DNA from: a candidate division WWE3 bacterium RIFCSPLOWO2_12_FULL_36_10
GTDB taxonomy: Bacteria > Patescibacteriota > WWE3 > UBA101185 > UBA10185
Reading direction: 5' to 3'
Assembly: GCA_001772985.1 (NCBI GenBank)
Contig: MEVN01000040.1
Location: 11,473-24,452, forward strand
DNA: 12,980 bases
A program made the position numbers and the translations under genes. Positions 7,351 to 12,980 of this stretch are shown in pieces. The notes beneath the pieces are model-generated. The model was not told the origin of the DNA, searched no databases, and saw nothing but the letters and a program-made list of their open reading frames with translations. Numbering within the stretch: the stretch's first letter is position 1; every line of letters starts with the position of its first letter.

Positions 7351-7647
7351 TTAAATAATGCTAGAAATAATTCCATTTCCTGAATTTTGAGAACCATTAA
7401 TATCTAAGTGTTTTTGGATGAGAGGCTCCATAGCTTTTCTTACTATCATGCCCGAAAGTGAAACGTATTTATCAACTAAACTCTGCAGAACAAATAAAGG
7501 ATCTCCGGAAATATTCGCTACTTCCCCATTATCCAATATCTCAAGTCCTATAACTTCTCTGGCTTTTAATATTGCAATATCTGGACCTAAAATAATAATT
7601 TGCTTTTTAACAACTTCGCCAATTGTATTCTTAATATCTTCATTCAT
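7351..7647 (-). CDS. Conserved-looking 98-aa soluble protein of unknown function
   Basis: A 98-residue soluble protein without membrane segments or cysteines. The pattern suggests a small alpha/beta domain: an N-terminal amphipathic helix, a hydrophobic strand with a LGPDIAILKAREV motif (20-32), a second strand (GLEILDNGEVANISGDP), and a long helix containing LVDKYVSLSGMIVRKAMEPLI. The last ~14 residues are Gly/Asn/Ser-rich and probably flexible. I have an unverified sense of having seen similar small proteins in Patescibacteria and some archaea, but I cannot name a family. It lies 18 nt downstream of the response regulator stop and 3 nt upstream of the membrane-protein gene, inside the two-component array. 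The ATG at 7647 has no clear Shine-Dalgarno sequence. It could be a phosphorelay adaptor or an output partner for the domain-less regulator; this is inference. Confidence 0.75.
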   Translation of the reverse strand: MNEDIKNTIGEVVKKQIIILGPDIAILKAREVIGLEILDNGEVANISGDPLFVLQSLVDKYVSLSGMIVRKAMEPLIQKHLDINGSQNSGNGIISSII

Positions 7648-7665
7648 ATGAGCAGTTTCACAAAC

Positions 7666-8064
7666 TTAATTAGTAACTTTTACTACCGGGTTGTTTTCGT
7701 GACCAAGAACAACCGCTACTCTATCCGTAAGTTCAGACGGAACAATCTTATATTTCATAATGTAATCCACAGCCCCAAATTCTAAAGCTGTACTAACATT
7801 TTCTTCACTTCCAAAATTTGTGAGCATAATTACTTTCACATCTTTTAATTTCTCATCCGCTCTTATTTCCTGAAGTATCTCCAAACCATTCTTTCCCGGA
7901 AGCATAATATCGAGAAGAACTAAGTCCGGCATTAGTTTTCTTACTTCAGACAGTACCAAAGAACCGTTAGATACAACAGAAACTTCGTAATTCTTCAACT
8001 CCAACTCAGCCTTGTACAAAGTAGCGAGCGCCTCGTCATCTTCTACTATCAATATTTTATTCAT
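7666..8064 (-). CDS. Single-domain response regulator (CheY/Spo0F-like receiver)
   Basis: A 132-residue receiver domain with no output domain. The acidic pocket is E8-D9-D10, the phospho-acceptor is D52 (LLDIMLPG), the switch Thr is T82 (MLTNFG) and the conserved Lys is K104 (YIMKYK, where the usual Pro after Lys is Tyr). A short polar tail of ~20 residues follows. It probably accepts phosphate from the histidine kinase encoded three genes downstream and acts through protein contacts, either with another relay protein or with the unknown 98-aa neighbour. The ATG at 8064 has no Shine-Dalgarno sequence; the promoter at 8073-8102 places the transcription start 0-2 nt before the ATG, so the mRNA is probably leaderless. 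It is the first gene of the long leftward array. Confidence 0.94.
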   Translation of the reverse strand: MNKILIVEDDEALATLYKAELELKNYEVSVVSNGSLVLSEVRKLMPDLVLLDIMLPGKNGLEILQEIRADEKLKDVKVIMLTNFGSEENVSTALEFGAVDYIMKYKIVPSELTDRVAVVLGHENNPVVKVTN

Positions 8065-8072
8065 CAGTAATA

Positions 8073-8102
8073 ATCATACACAGTTTTGATTAAAGTTGTC
8101 AA
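8073..8102 (-). promoter_or_regulatory. Promoter of the response-regulator operon (leaderless)
   Basis: On the minus strand there is a perfect -35 TTGACA (8102-8097), an 18-bp spacer and a -10 TATGAT (8078-8073, 5 of 6 matches). Placing the last T at -7 puts +1 at 8066-8064, at or within 2 nt of the ATG. No Shine-Dalgarno sequence exists. Its -35 overlaps the -35 of the divergent LCP promoter. Confidence 0.7.
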
Positions 8103-8124
8103 AAGTTCATTCATACCTTATTCT
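8096..8124 (+). promoter_or_regulatory. Promoter of the LCP gene (leaderless)
   Basis: TTGTCA at 8096-8101 (5 of 6 matches to TTGACA), a 17-bp spacer and TATTCT at 8119-8124 (4 of 6) place +1 at 8131-8132, exactly at the in-frame GTG at 8132. This supports 8132 as the start over the TTG at 8096, which would be the -35 itself. The -35 overlaps that of the divergent response-regulator promoter by 5 bp. Confidence 0.5.
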
Positions 8125-8131
8125 TAAATTT

Positions 8132-9160
8132 GTGCAAAAAAAATCCATCATTTCTTTTATAACCGGAATACTTATATCAATTATCCTCTTAAGTTTGATG
8201 GTTGGAGGTGGGCTCTTTTTTTATCTAAAAAACTTAAAATTAAATGGTATTTTCCTAACACCAATTGAAAAAAATGCTAAGAAACCAAACTTATTTTCAA
8301 AAATTAAAGGAACCCCAAAATATAATACGATATTTAAAGAAGACGAAACATTAAATGTTCTGCTTTTGGGCATTGATAGAAGAAGTAAATCCCAAGAAGG
8401 CTTTAACACAGATGCTATGATACTGCTTTCTATTAACCCTAAAACAAATAAGGTGCTGTTAACTTCAGTTCCACGTGATCTTTGGATAAACGGGAATAAA
8501 ATAAATGCTTTATACACTGTATACGGGTGGGAAACACTAAAAGACGCGTATGAAAAAATTACCGGTCAAAAGATTGACGGTTATATTAGAGCTGACTTTG
8601 AAGATTTTAGGTGGATTGTCGATTCGTTTAGCGGTGTGCCAATTAATATTGAAGCTAGCTTTACTGATACAACTTTTCCGAATAATTCCGATACCGGAGT
8701 TATAACCGCATCGTTCACACAAGGTAGCGAAAAAATGAGCGGAGAAAGAGCCCTAATTTTTGCAAGATCAAGGCATGGAGACAACGGCGAAGGAAGCGAC
8801 TTAAAACGAGCGAAAAGACAACATATAATTTTAAAGGGAATGCTTGAGGCCGTTAAACAACCAGAAAGTATATTCTGGCCAATGGATGTTGATAATTTTT
8901 ACAAAGTCACGACAACACATATGTCAACAACCATATCTTTAGATGACGCATATTACCTTTGGGACTTTTATAAAGATAAGGACAAATATTCAATTGAGTC
9001 CTTCGTAATCGGAGACGATTATATTTATTTTCCCGGCCTTTACCCGGCAAGTCCATACCACGCCTGGGTATTTATTCCAAGAGACGAGAGTTTTACCCAA
9101 CTTCATCAAGATATAACAGACAAATTAAACGGGACTTTCGTTACCCCTAAAACACCTTAA
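8132..9160 (+). CDS. LytR-CpsA-Psr (LCP) family cell-envelope protein
   Basis: LCP proteins transfer lipid-linked polymers or glycans to the cell wall (or related envelope acceptors) on the outer face of the membrane. With the GTG start at 8132 the protein has 342 residues: a short positive N-terminus (MQKK), one membrane segment (about 5-30), a linker, then the LCP domain (about 75-245). Typical motifs are LLGIDRR (78-84), NTDAMILLSI, TSVPRDLW (111-118), a VDSFSGVPINI segment, and FARSRHGDNGEGSDLKRAKRQ (210-230), whose Arg residues bind the pyrophosphate of the lipid substrate. A C-terminal extension of ~100 residues follows. An in-frame TTG at 8096 would add 12 residues, but it coincides with the -35 hexamer. 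It is divergent from the response regulator and its stop overlaps that of yraN. The exact polymer is unknown. Confidence 0.92.
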   Translation: MQKKSIISFITGILISIILLSLMVGGGLFFYLKNLKLNGIFLTPIEKNAKKPNLFSKIKGTPKYNTIFKEDETLNVLLLGIDRRSKSQEGFNTDAMILLSINPKTNKVLLTSVPRDLWINGNKINALYTVYGWETLKDAYEKITGQKIDGYIRADFEDFRWIVDSFSGVPINIEASFTDTTFPNNSDTGVITASFTQGSEKMSGERALIFARSRHGDNGEGSDLKRAKRQHIILKGMLEAVKQPESIFWPMDVDNFYKVTTTHMSTTISLDDAYYLWDFYKDKDKYSIESFVIGDDYIYFPGLYPASPYHAWVFIPRDESFTQLHQDITDKLNGTFVTPKTP

Positions 9161-9522
9161 AATATCCCATCCATTTCAATACTTTCAAAATGCTTAATAT
9201 TAGTGTTCCCGCCACTTACATAAATACTTATTAAATCCAATCTCCAATTATAGTCCCATAAGTTGCTAATCGTTAAGAAACGCTTAATGCTCCTAGCCAA
9301 AATTGTCTTCTTTTTGTAATTTACGGCCTCATAAGGATATCCAAAGTCAAGTGAGCTTCTAAATTTAACTTCAACAAAAACTAATACATCTTTAAACTTT
9401 GTAATAAGGTCTAACTCGCCCCAGCGACACGTCCAGTTTCTATATAAAACATCATATCCTTTGTCAATCAAAAAAGTCGCAGCAATATCCTCACCTTTAC
9501 GTCCTGTAGCTTTTTTATTCAC
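9157..9522 (-). CDS. yraN: YraN / UPF0102 family endonuclease-like protein
   Basis: A 121-residue protein of the YraN family, which has a restriction-endonuclease-like fold (related to Holliday-junction resolvase-type nucleases) and no settled role. The family motifs are visible: GRKGEDIAATFL near the N-terminus (7-18), then NWTCRWGELDLI (29-40) and VFVEVKFR (48-55). Together they supply the acidic residues and lysine of the nuclease core (E11, E36, D38, E51, K53). The start is GTG at 9522 with a weak TAGG 8 nt upstream. Its stop TAA overlaps the LCP stop on the other strand within the four bases TTAA (9157-9160). It lies 54 nt downstream of ftsI and may be read as the tail of that operon or from its own weak promoter. 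Confidence 0.92.
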   Translation of the reverse strand: MNKKATGRKGEDIAATFLIDKGYDVLYRNWTCRWGELDLITKFKDVLVFVEVKFRSSLDFGYPYEAVNYKKKTILARSIKRFLTISNLWDYNWRLDLISIYVSGGNTNIKHFESIEMDGIF

Positions 9523-9545
9523 TTATAAAACCTAACATTAATATT

Positions 9546-9571
9546 AAAAAACTCAAGGTTAAATAGTCTTG
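9546..9571 (-). terminator. Possible weak terminator after ftsI
   Basis: On the minus strand CAAG (9571-9568) and CTTG (9557-9554) can form a 4-bp stem with a 10-nt loop. A 6-T run (9551-9546) follows after two bases. The stem is short and AT-rich, so termination would be partial at best; yraN may be read through. Confidence 0.25.
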
Positions 9572-9576
9572 TGCAA

Positions 9577-11325
9577 CTAGAACTTGTCAGGAGTCACGCT
9601 ATAAAACACTAATAAATCCTTTGCTATATCCATCCACAATGGAACTGCTGTTTCTGCAGCAAAAACACTAGATGTTGGTTGATCTAAACGTACAATCATT
9701 GAAAACTTCTTAGATACCGGCACATAGCCAATAAAAGTCGCGTTAGTTTTTTGGGAATCATACTTCCCGTCAACAAAAATCTGCGCAGTACCGGTTTTTC
9801 CGGCAATTTGATAGTTTTTTATATTAAAATACTTAGACTCTCCTCCCTCAACCGCTTTTGTAAGAAGAAAAATCATAGTTTCGGAAGTTTTTTCAGAAAT
9901 TATCCTTCTTACCACTTTTGGCTTTACAATTATCTCTTTTCCATTATCAATAATTTTAGAAACTATTTTTGGCTTCATTAAATTTCCGCCATTAACAACA
10001 GCATTAAATGCATTTAAAATCTGAATAGAAGTTGTTAAAAGACCTTGTCCAAACGCAGCGTTTGCTAAATCTATATCAGTCCACTCGGCAGAATCTCTTA
10101 AAATACCGGCATCTTCACCTTCAAGTTCAATTCCGGTTGAAAAACCTAGTCCAAAATTTGAGAAATACTTATGAATTCTTTCCGATCCCACCAAATGCCC
10201 AACCCATGCAGCGCCTATGTTATTTGATTTTTGTAATAACTGAATTATTGTTTGTATTCCATAGTGCTTGCCGTCCCAATTATTTATTACATGTCCTGAG
10301 TAAGATACCGGACCGTCATCTGAAAATGTTGTTTGCGGATTAACTATATTTAAATCAACCGCAGACGAAATAGTTAAAGATTTAATAACAGATCCGGGTT
10401 CATAAGTATCAGCTATAGCTAAGTTTTTTCTCTCAATTTTTGCAAAAGTTTCTTTATCTTCTATATTAACTTCCTTTGTAAAATCTTTTGGATCGTAAGT
10501 AGGATAATTTGCCATTGCTATAATCTCACCCGTTTCAGGATTCATCACAATAACACTTCCTGATACTGCTCCGTATTTTATAACTCCTTCCTTTAAACGC
10601 TTTTCAACTATATATTGAACCGCCCTATTTAGTGTTAAAACAAAGTCTCGCCCATTTATAGTATCAACCTTTTTGTAACCTCCAACCAATATAGGATTAC
10701 CAAGAGCACCTTTTTCTTCTATAACTCTGCCAGACTTGCCTCTTAAATCTCCGTCGAAAAAGCCTTCAATACCAAAATATCCCTTCAGCCCAGAATCCTC
10801 ACCTCCACCAACAAACCCAAGAACATGAGAAGCTAAACTACCTTCAGGATAATATCTAACCGGCTCTTCTTCAAAGCCTATACCTTTCAAACCGGCTGAT
10901 TCAATTTTTTCCTTTACTTGCAATGAAACGTTGTGTCTAACTAAAACCCAATATAAATCCAATGTCAAAAGTTTGTGCAAGTCATCTTCCAACTTATCTG
11001 TATCTATTGTGCTATCCGATGATTTAAGAATCTGAATTAGTTTTTCTATGGTTTCATCTGTATTCAAAAGTTTTTTAGGTTCGGCGTACATTAAATATGC
11101 CATTCTAGTTGTAGCTAAAGGGAAACCGTCGCTACTTAATATATCACCGCGTTTTGCCGGAATATCTTGTAAATCTGTGTGTTGTTGTTTAGCTAGAGTT
11201 TTATATTTATCGTTTTGAAAAACCTGAATTGATAATAATCTAAGCGCGAACAAAAACAACACAAACAGATGCATATAAAGTAAAAATACTATTCTTAAAT
11301 TTTTACTGCGAGTTTTTCTGGACAT
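9577..11325 (-). CDS. ftsI: Class B penicillin-binding protein, septal transpeptidase FtsI
   Basis: FtsI is the septal peptidoglycan transpeptidase. The ATG at 11325 gives 582 residues: a basic N-terminus (SRKTRSKNLR), one membrane segment (about 11-32), the pedestal/dimerisation domain containing AKRGDILSSDG (57-67), and the transpeptidase domain (about 245-575). The three catalytic motifs are present: S312-V-I-K315 (YEPGSVIKSL), S367-N-N (QKSNNIG) and K510-T-G (IAGKTGTAQ). No PASTA domains follow. The ORF stays open upstream to a TTG at 11355, adding MSPLLLPLLL, but the ATG gives a normal FtsI N-terminus. The start lies 23 nt inside ftsL, so the two genes overlap and are probably coupled. 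It ends the mraZ-rsmH-ftsL-ftsI run. Because no mraY, murD, ftsW or murG follows, the cluster is short compared with the classical dcw order. Confidence 0.95.
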   Translation of the reverse strand: MSRKTRSKNLRIVFLLYMHLFVLFLFALRLLSIQVFQNDKYKTLAKQQHTDLQDIPAKRGDILSSDGFPLATTRMAYLMYAEPKKLLNTDETIEKLIQILKSSDSTIDTDKLEDDLHKLLTLDLYWVLVRHNVSLQVKEKIESAGLKGIGFEEEPVRYYPEGSLASHVLGFVGGGEDSGLKGYFGIEGFFDGDLRGKSGRVIEEKGALGNPILVGGYKKVDTINGRDFVLTLNRAVQYIVEKRLKEGVIKYGAVSGSVIVMNPETGEIIAMANYPTYDPKDFTKEVNIEDKETFAKIERKNLAIADTYEPGSVIKSLTISSAVDLNIVNPQTTFSDDGPVSYSGHVINNWDGKHYGIQTIIQLLQKSNNIGAAWVGHLVGSERIHKYFSNFGLGFSTGIELEGEDAGILRDSAEWTDIDLANAAFGQGLLTTSIQILNAFNAVVNGGNLMKPKIVSKIIDNGKEIIVKPKVVRRIISEKTSETMIFLLTKAVEGGESKYFNIKNYQIAGKTGTAQIFVDGKYDSQKTNATFIGYVPVSKKFSMIVRLDQPTSSVFAAETAVPLWMDIAKDLLVFYSVTPDKF

Positions 11326-11635
11326 TAACAAGAGAGGCAACAGTAACGGGCTCAATTGACCTTAAACTTCCTACGTAGCTAATTAAACCTAAACTTTCTG
11401 CTCGTTTCTCAATATAAGATAAGGAAGAAAATTGCGAAGTTTCCTGTCTTAATTTTTCAATCCTTAATGTTGTTGCATCTTTTTCTTTTGTAAGCTTTAC
11501 CATGTCAACACTTTCTACGGCAATTTTATTTGAAATATAAACTTGAAGTATTAAACTTGTTAGAAAAAAAACAAGAGACAGTTTAAATACGGTTTTACAA
11601 AACTTTATATCAATAATATTAAAAATACTTGTCAT
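11303..11635 (-). CDS. ftsL: FtsL-like cell-division protein
   Basis: A 110-residue bitopic membrane protein with the FtsL/DivIC layout: a short cytoplasmic N-terminus, one membrane segment (about 15-34), a coiled-coil with heptad-like spacing (about 40-70, VKLTKEKDATTLRIEKLRQE), then YIEKRAESLGLI (74-85), a motif typical of FtsL/septum formation initiators, and a polar tail. FtsL bridges FtsI and the FtsQ/DivIB module in the divisome. The family is poorly conserved in sequence, so position is important evidence: it lies between rsmH and ftsI, as in the classical dcw cluster. Its ATG overlaps the rsmH stop (ATGA, 4 nt) and its 3' end overlaps ftsI by 23 nt. Two Cys-free segments and the short length are normal for the family. 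Confidence 0.85.
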   Translation of the reverse strand: MTSIFNIIDIKFCKTVFKLSLVFFLTSLILQVYISNKIAVESVDMVKLTKEKDATTLRIEKLRQETSQFSSLSYIEKRAESLGLISYVGSLRSIEPVTVASLVNVQKNSQ

Positions 11636-12519
11636 ATTTTTTCAAAAATCCTCATTTTTGCGCTTCTTGATCTTCTGTTTTCTTCAACTTCAGAACGCAA
11701 AGGTGTTAGAGGTTTCTTAGTTAGCTCTCTCACTACGAGCCGCGCGTTACGGCCAAAATCTTTGGCTATTTTATCTTCGAGCGAATGAAAGCTTATTACA
11801 ATCATTCGTCCGCCAGGCAGTGAACGTTTTAGCAGACGCGCGGCTCGGGGCAGTGAAAGTGAGAGATTCTCTAACTCCGTATTTACCGCTATACGCAATG
11901 CCTGAAATACCCTAGTTGCTGGGTGCATTCTTTTATTCTCGTAATTTAAAGGAGCCTCGGAAACCAAAAGGTCTGAAAGTTCTTTGGTTGTCTGAATCTT
12001 CTTTAACTTGCGAGTGCTAACTATGGCTTCAACAAACTTTCTGGACATTTTCTCTTGCCCATATTCAAAGAATAGTTTTTCAAGTGACTTTTGAGATAAC
12101 GTGTTTACTAAATCGGCTGCGGTTACGGAAAGGCTTTTATCTAATCTCATATCCAAAACGCTGTCTCTTGAAAATGACAAACCTAAATTACCATCTTCCA
12201 ATTCGCTTGAGCTGTATCCTAAATCAAACAAAATCCCATCTATTTCTGAAAAGTTATGTTTTAACGCCAAATTTTCAATGTACTTAAAATTACCGATCTC
12301 ACCAATAAAATTTGCTTCCAGGCCTTCACCTTTAATTCTTTCCAAAGCCTTTGCAAACTGCGCTTCGTTGACTTCAAGTCCCAAAACCAAACCGCCTCTT
12401 TTTAAAATCTCAATCGAATGCCCCCCATCACCTAAAGTACAATCTATGTATCTCTTGCCTTTCGCAACATCAAAAAAATCCAGAACCTCTTTAACCATTA
12501 CCGGCTCGTGATAATTCAT
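11632..12519 (-). CDS. rsmH: 16S rRNA (cytosine-1402-N4)-methyltransferase RsmH (MraW)
   Basis: RsmH methylates N4 of C1402 in the decoding centre of 16S rRNA using SAM. The 295 residues are slightly short of the usual ~310 but complete. Family motifs are HEPVM (4-8), the SAM-binding DCTLGDGGHS (26-35), LFDLGYSSSELED (about 98-110), the LSFSRDSVLDMRLD segment, HPATRVFQALRIAVN (about 201-215) and GGRMIVISFHSLED (about 237-250). The ATG at 12519 lies 9 nt after the mraZ stop, with only a weak TGAG nearby, so translation is probably coupled to mraZ. The gene overlaps ftsL by 4 nt at its end. The order mraZ-rsmH-ftsL-ftsI is the conserved start of the division and cell-wall cluster. Confidence 0.96.
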   Translation of the reverse strand: MNYHEPVMVKEVLDFFDVAKGKRYIDCTLGDGGHSIEILKRGGLVLGLEVNEAQFAKALERIKGEGLEANFIGEIGNFKYIENLALKHNFSEIDGILFDLGYSSSELEDGNLGLSFSRDSVLDMRLDKSLSVTAADLVNTLSQKSLEKLFFEYGQEKMSRKFVEAIVSTRKLKKIQTTKELSDLLVSEAPLNYENKRMHPATRVFQALRIAVNTELENLSLSLPRAARLLKRSLPGGRMIVISFHSLEDKIAKDFGRNARLVVRELTKKPLTPLRSEVEENRRSRSAKMRIFEKI

Positions 12520-12528
12520 CTCAGAATC

Positions 12529-12936
12529 TTAGGCAGAAAGCTCCGAAGAAATTTTACCCATGTGCTCTTTCCACTTACCTTCATCCCAAATTTCAACTCT
12601 GTCCCCAACTCCGGCTACTACCGTTTTAATACTAATCCCAGCGTACTCTTTTAAATTTGCAGGAATTACAATTCTTCCTTGAGAATCAATTTCCGCCTCA
12701 ACTGCGGAGGTGTATAAATATCTTTCAAGGTCTCGAATCTTTGCGCTTTCTCCAGAATTCTCAACTTGTTTTTTTGCCTCTGTTATCCAATCTTTTTTGT
12801 CGTAAATATAAATACACTTTTCAAAACCTTTTGCCAATACAACTCCATTGTCCAGCTGTTCGCGGATTTTCTTGGGCAATGATATTCTCGAACCTTCTGT
12901 TATATTCGGACTGTATTCCCCAAGAAACATTTTCAT
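12529..12936 (-). CDS. mraZ: Transcriptional regulator MraZ
   Basis: MraZ is a DNA-binding repressor with two AbrB-like domains that controls its own dcw operon. The 135 residues show both halves: FLGEYSPNITEGSRISLPKKIREQL (4-28) and the second copy, EIDSQGRIVIPANLKEYAGI (82-101). The usual length is ~143. Two starts are possible: ATG at 12936 (MKMFLGEY) and ATG at 12930 (MFLGEY). I chose 12936 because AGG at 12946-12944 is 7 nt from it and 13 nt from the second. Many homologues begin at the equivalent of the second, so the difference of two residues is not certain. A 10-bp-period repeat lies 25-41 nt upstream. It is the first gene of the dcw run; the operon promoter probably lies beyond the window edge. 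Confidence 0.95.
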   Translation of the reverse strand: MKMFLGEYSPNITEGSRISLPKKIREQLDNGVVLAKGFEKCIYIYDKKDWITEAKKQVENSGESAKIRDLERYLYTSAVEAEIDSQGRIVIPANLKEYAGISIKTVVAGVGDRVEIWDEGKWKEHMGKISSELSA

Positions 12937-12960
12937 AGCTTTACCTAAATTTGTTGCTTT

Positions 12961-12977
12961 CCATTTCTCACCATTTC
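12961..12977 (-). promoter_or_regulatory. Putative MraZ operator: two GAAATGG repeats with 10-bp period
   Basis: On the minus strand GAAATGG occurs at 12977-12971 and again at 12967-12961, exactly one helical turn apart and 25-41 nt upstream of the mraZ start. In characterised bacteria MraZ binds several short TGG-containing repeats spaced 10 bp apart upstream of its own gene. This arrangement fits, although the core here is ATGG rather than the E. coli TGGG. The window ends 3 nt beyond, so further repeats may be cut off. Confidence 0.5.
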
Positions 12978-12980
12978 ATA

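Noticed and set aside
7046..7354. 102-aa plus-strand open frame opposite the membrane protein gene
   Set aside because: It is the complement of the hydrophobic gene. The minus frame has membrane segments and coupled junctions, and this one has neither a promoter nor a ribosome site.
8096..8098. TTG as the start of the LCP gene
   Set aside because: It coincides with the -35 hexamer of the likely LCP promoter. The in-frame GTG at 8132 gives the right distance from the -10 and a normal N-terminus before the membrane segment.
8221..8784. Minus-strand frames opposite the LCP gene (98, 61 and 67 aa)
   Set aside because: They are shadows of the LCP frame, without ribosome sites or recognisable domains.
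10032..10343. 103-aa plus-strand open frame opposite ftsI
   Set aside because: It is antisense to the transpeptidase domain with intact catalytic motifs; nothing supports it.
12101..12511. 136-aa plus-strand open frame opposite rsmH
   Set aside because: It lies entirely antisense to a clearly conserved rsmH, has a low-complexity Ser/Lys/Pro composition and no motif or ribosome binding site.

Overview
The window looks like a stretch of chromosome from a small-genome, AT-rich bacterium, most likely a member of the Candidate Phyla Radiation (Patescibacteria), possibly the Microgenomates side. The phylum is an inference. It rests on the compact gene packing, divergent short versions of core proteins, a shortened division cluster (mraZ-rsmH-ftsL-ftsI) and a response regulator/kinase set with unfamiliar small partners. 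TGA is used as a normal stop (enolase, ppsA, the histidine kinase, rsmH), which argues against the code-25 lineages (Gracilibacteria/Absconditabacteria). There are no tRNA, rRNA, CRISPR or insertion-sequence genes, and no gene-free stretch longer than about 80 bases.

Layout, left to right. (a) 80-337, plus strand: a small four-cysteine zinc-ribbon protein of unknown role with its own -10 element and strong Shine-Dalgarno sequence. It converges on the enolase gene, and the two share a 10-bp hairpin at 324-357. (b) 8064 down to 361, minus strand: one long co-directional array made of a single-domain response regulator, an unknown 98-aa protein, an unknown 125-aa membrane protein, a GAF-PAS histidine kinase, a phosphomannomutase/phosphoglucomutase, PEP synthase and enolase. 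Junctions are tight (1-nt overlap, or gaps of 3, 9 and 18 nt), so this reads as an operon joining a two-component system to sugar-phosphate and PEP metabolism. A probable internal leaderless promoter lies before ppsA, and a GC-rich palindromic element lies between ppsA and eno. (c) 8132-9160, plus strand: a LytR-CpsA-Psr family envelope protein, divergent from the response regulator. The two promoters overlap at their -35 hexamers and both appear to give leaderless mRNAs. (d) 9522-9157, minus strand: yraN, whose stop codon overlaps that of the LCP gene. (e) 12936 down to 9577, minus strand: the start of a dcw cluster, mraZ-rsmH-ftsL-ftsI, with coupled or overlapping genes and a 10-bp-period repeat upstream of mraZ that fits a MraZ binding site.

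Together, the right half covers septum formation (FtsL, FtsI, RsmH, MraZ) and wall-polymer attachment (LCP). The left half covers interconversion of phosphosugars (PMM/PGM) and the PEP/pyruvate/2-phosphoglycerate steps (PpsA, enolase), under a possible phosphorelay. The least understood part is the pair of small genes (7351-7647 and 6970-7347) placed between the regulator and the kinase.
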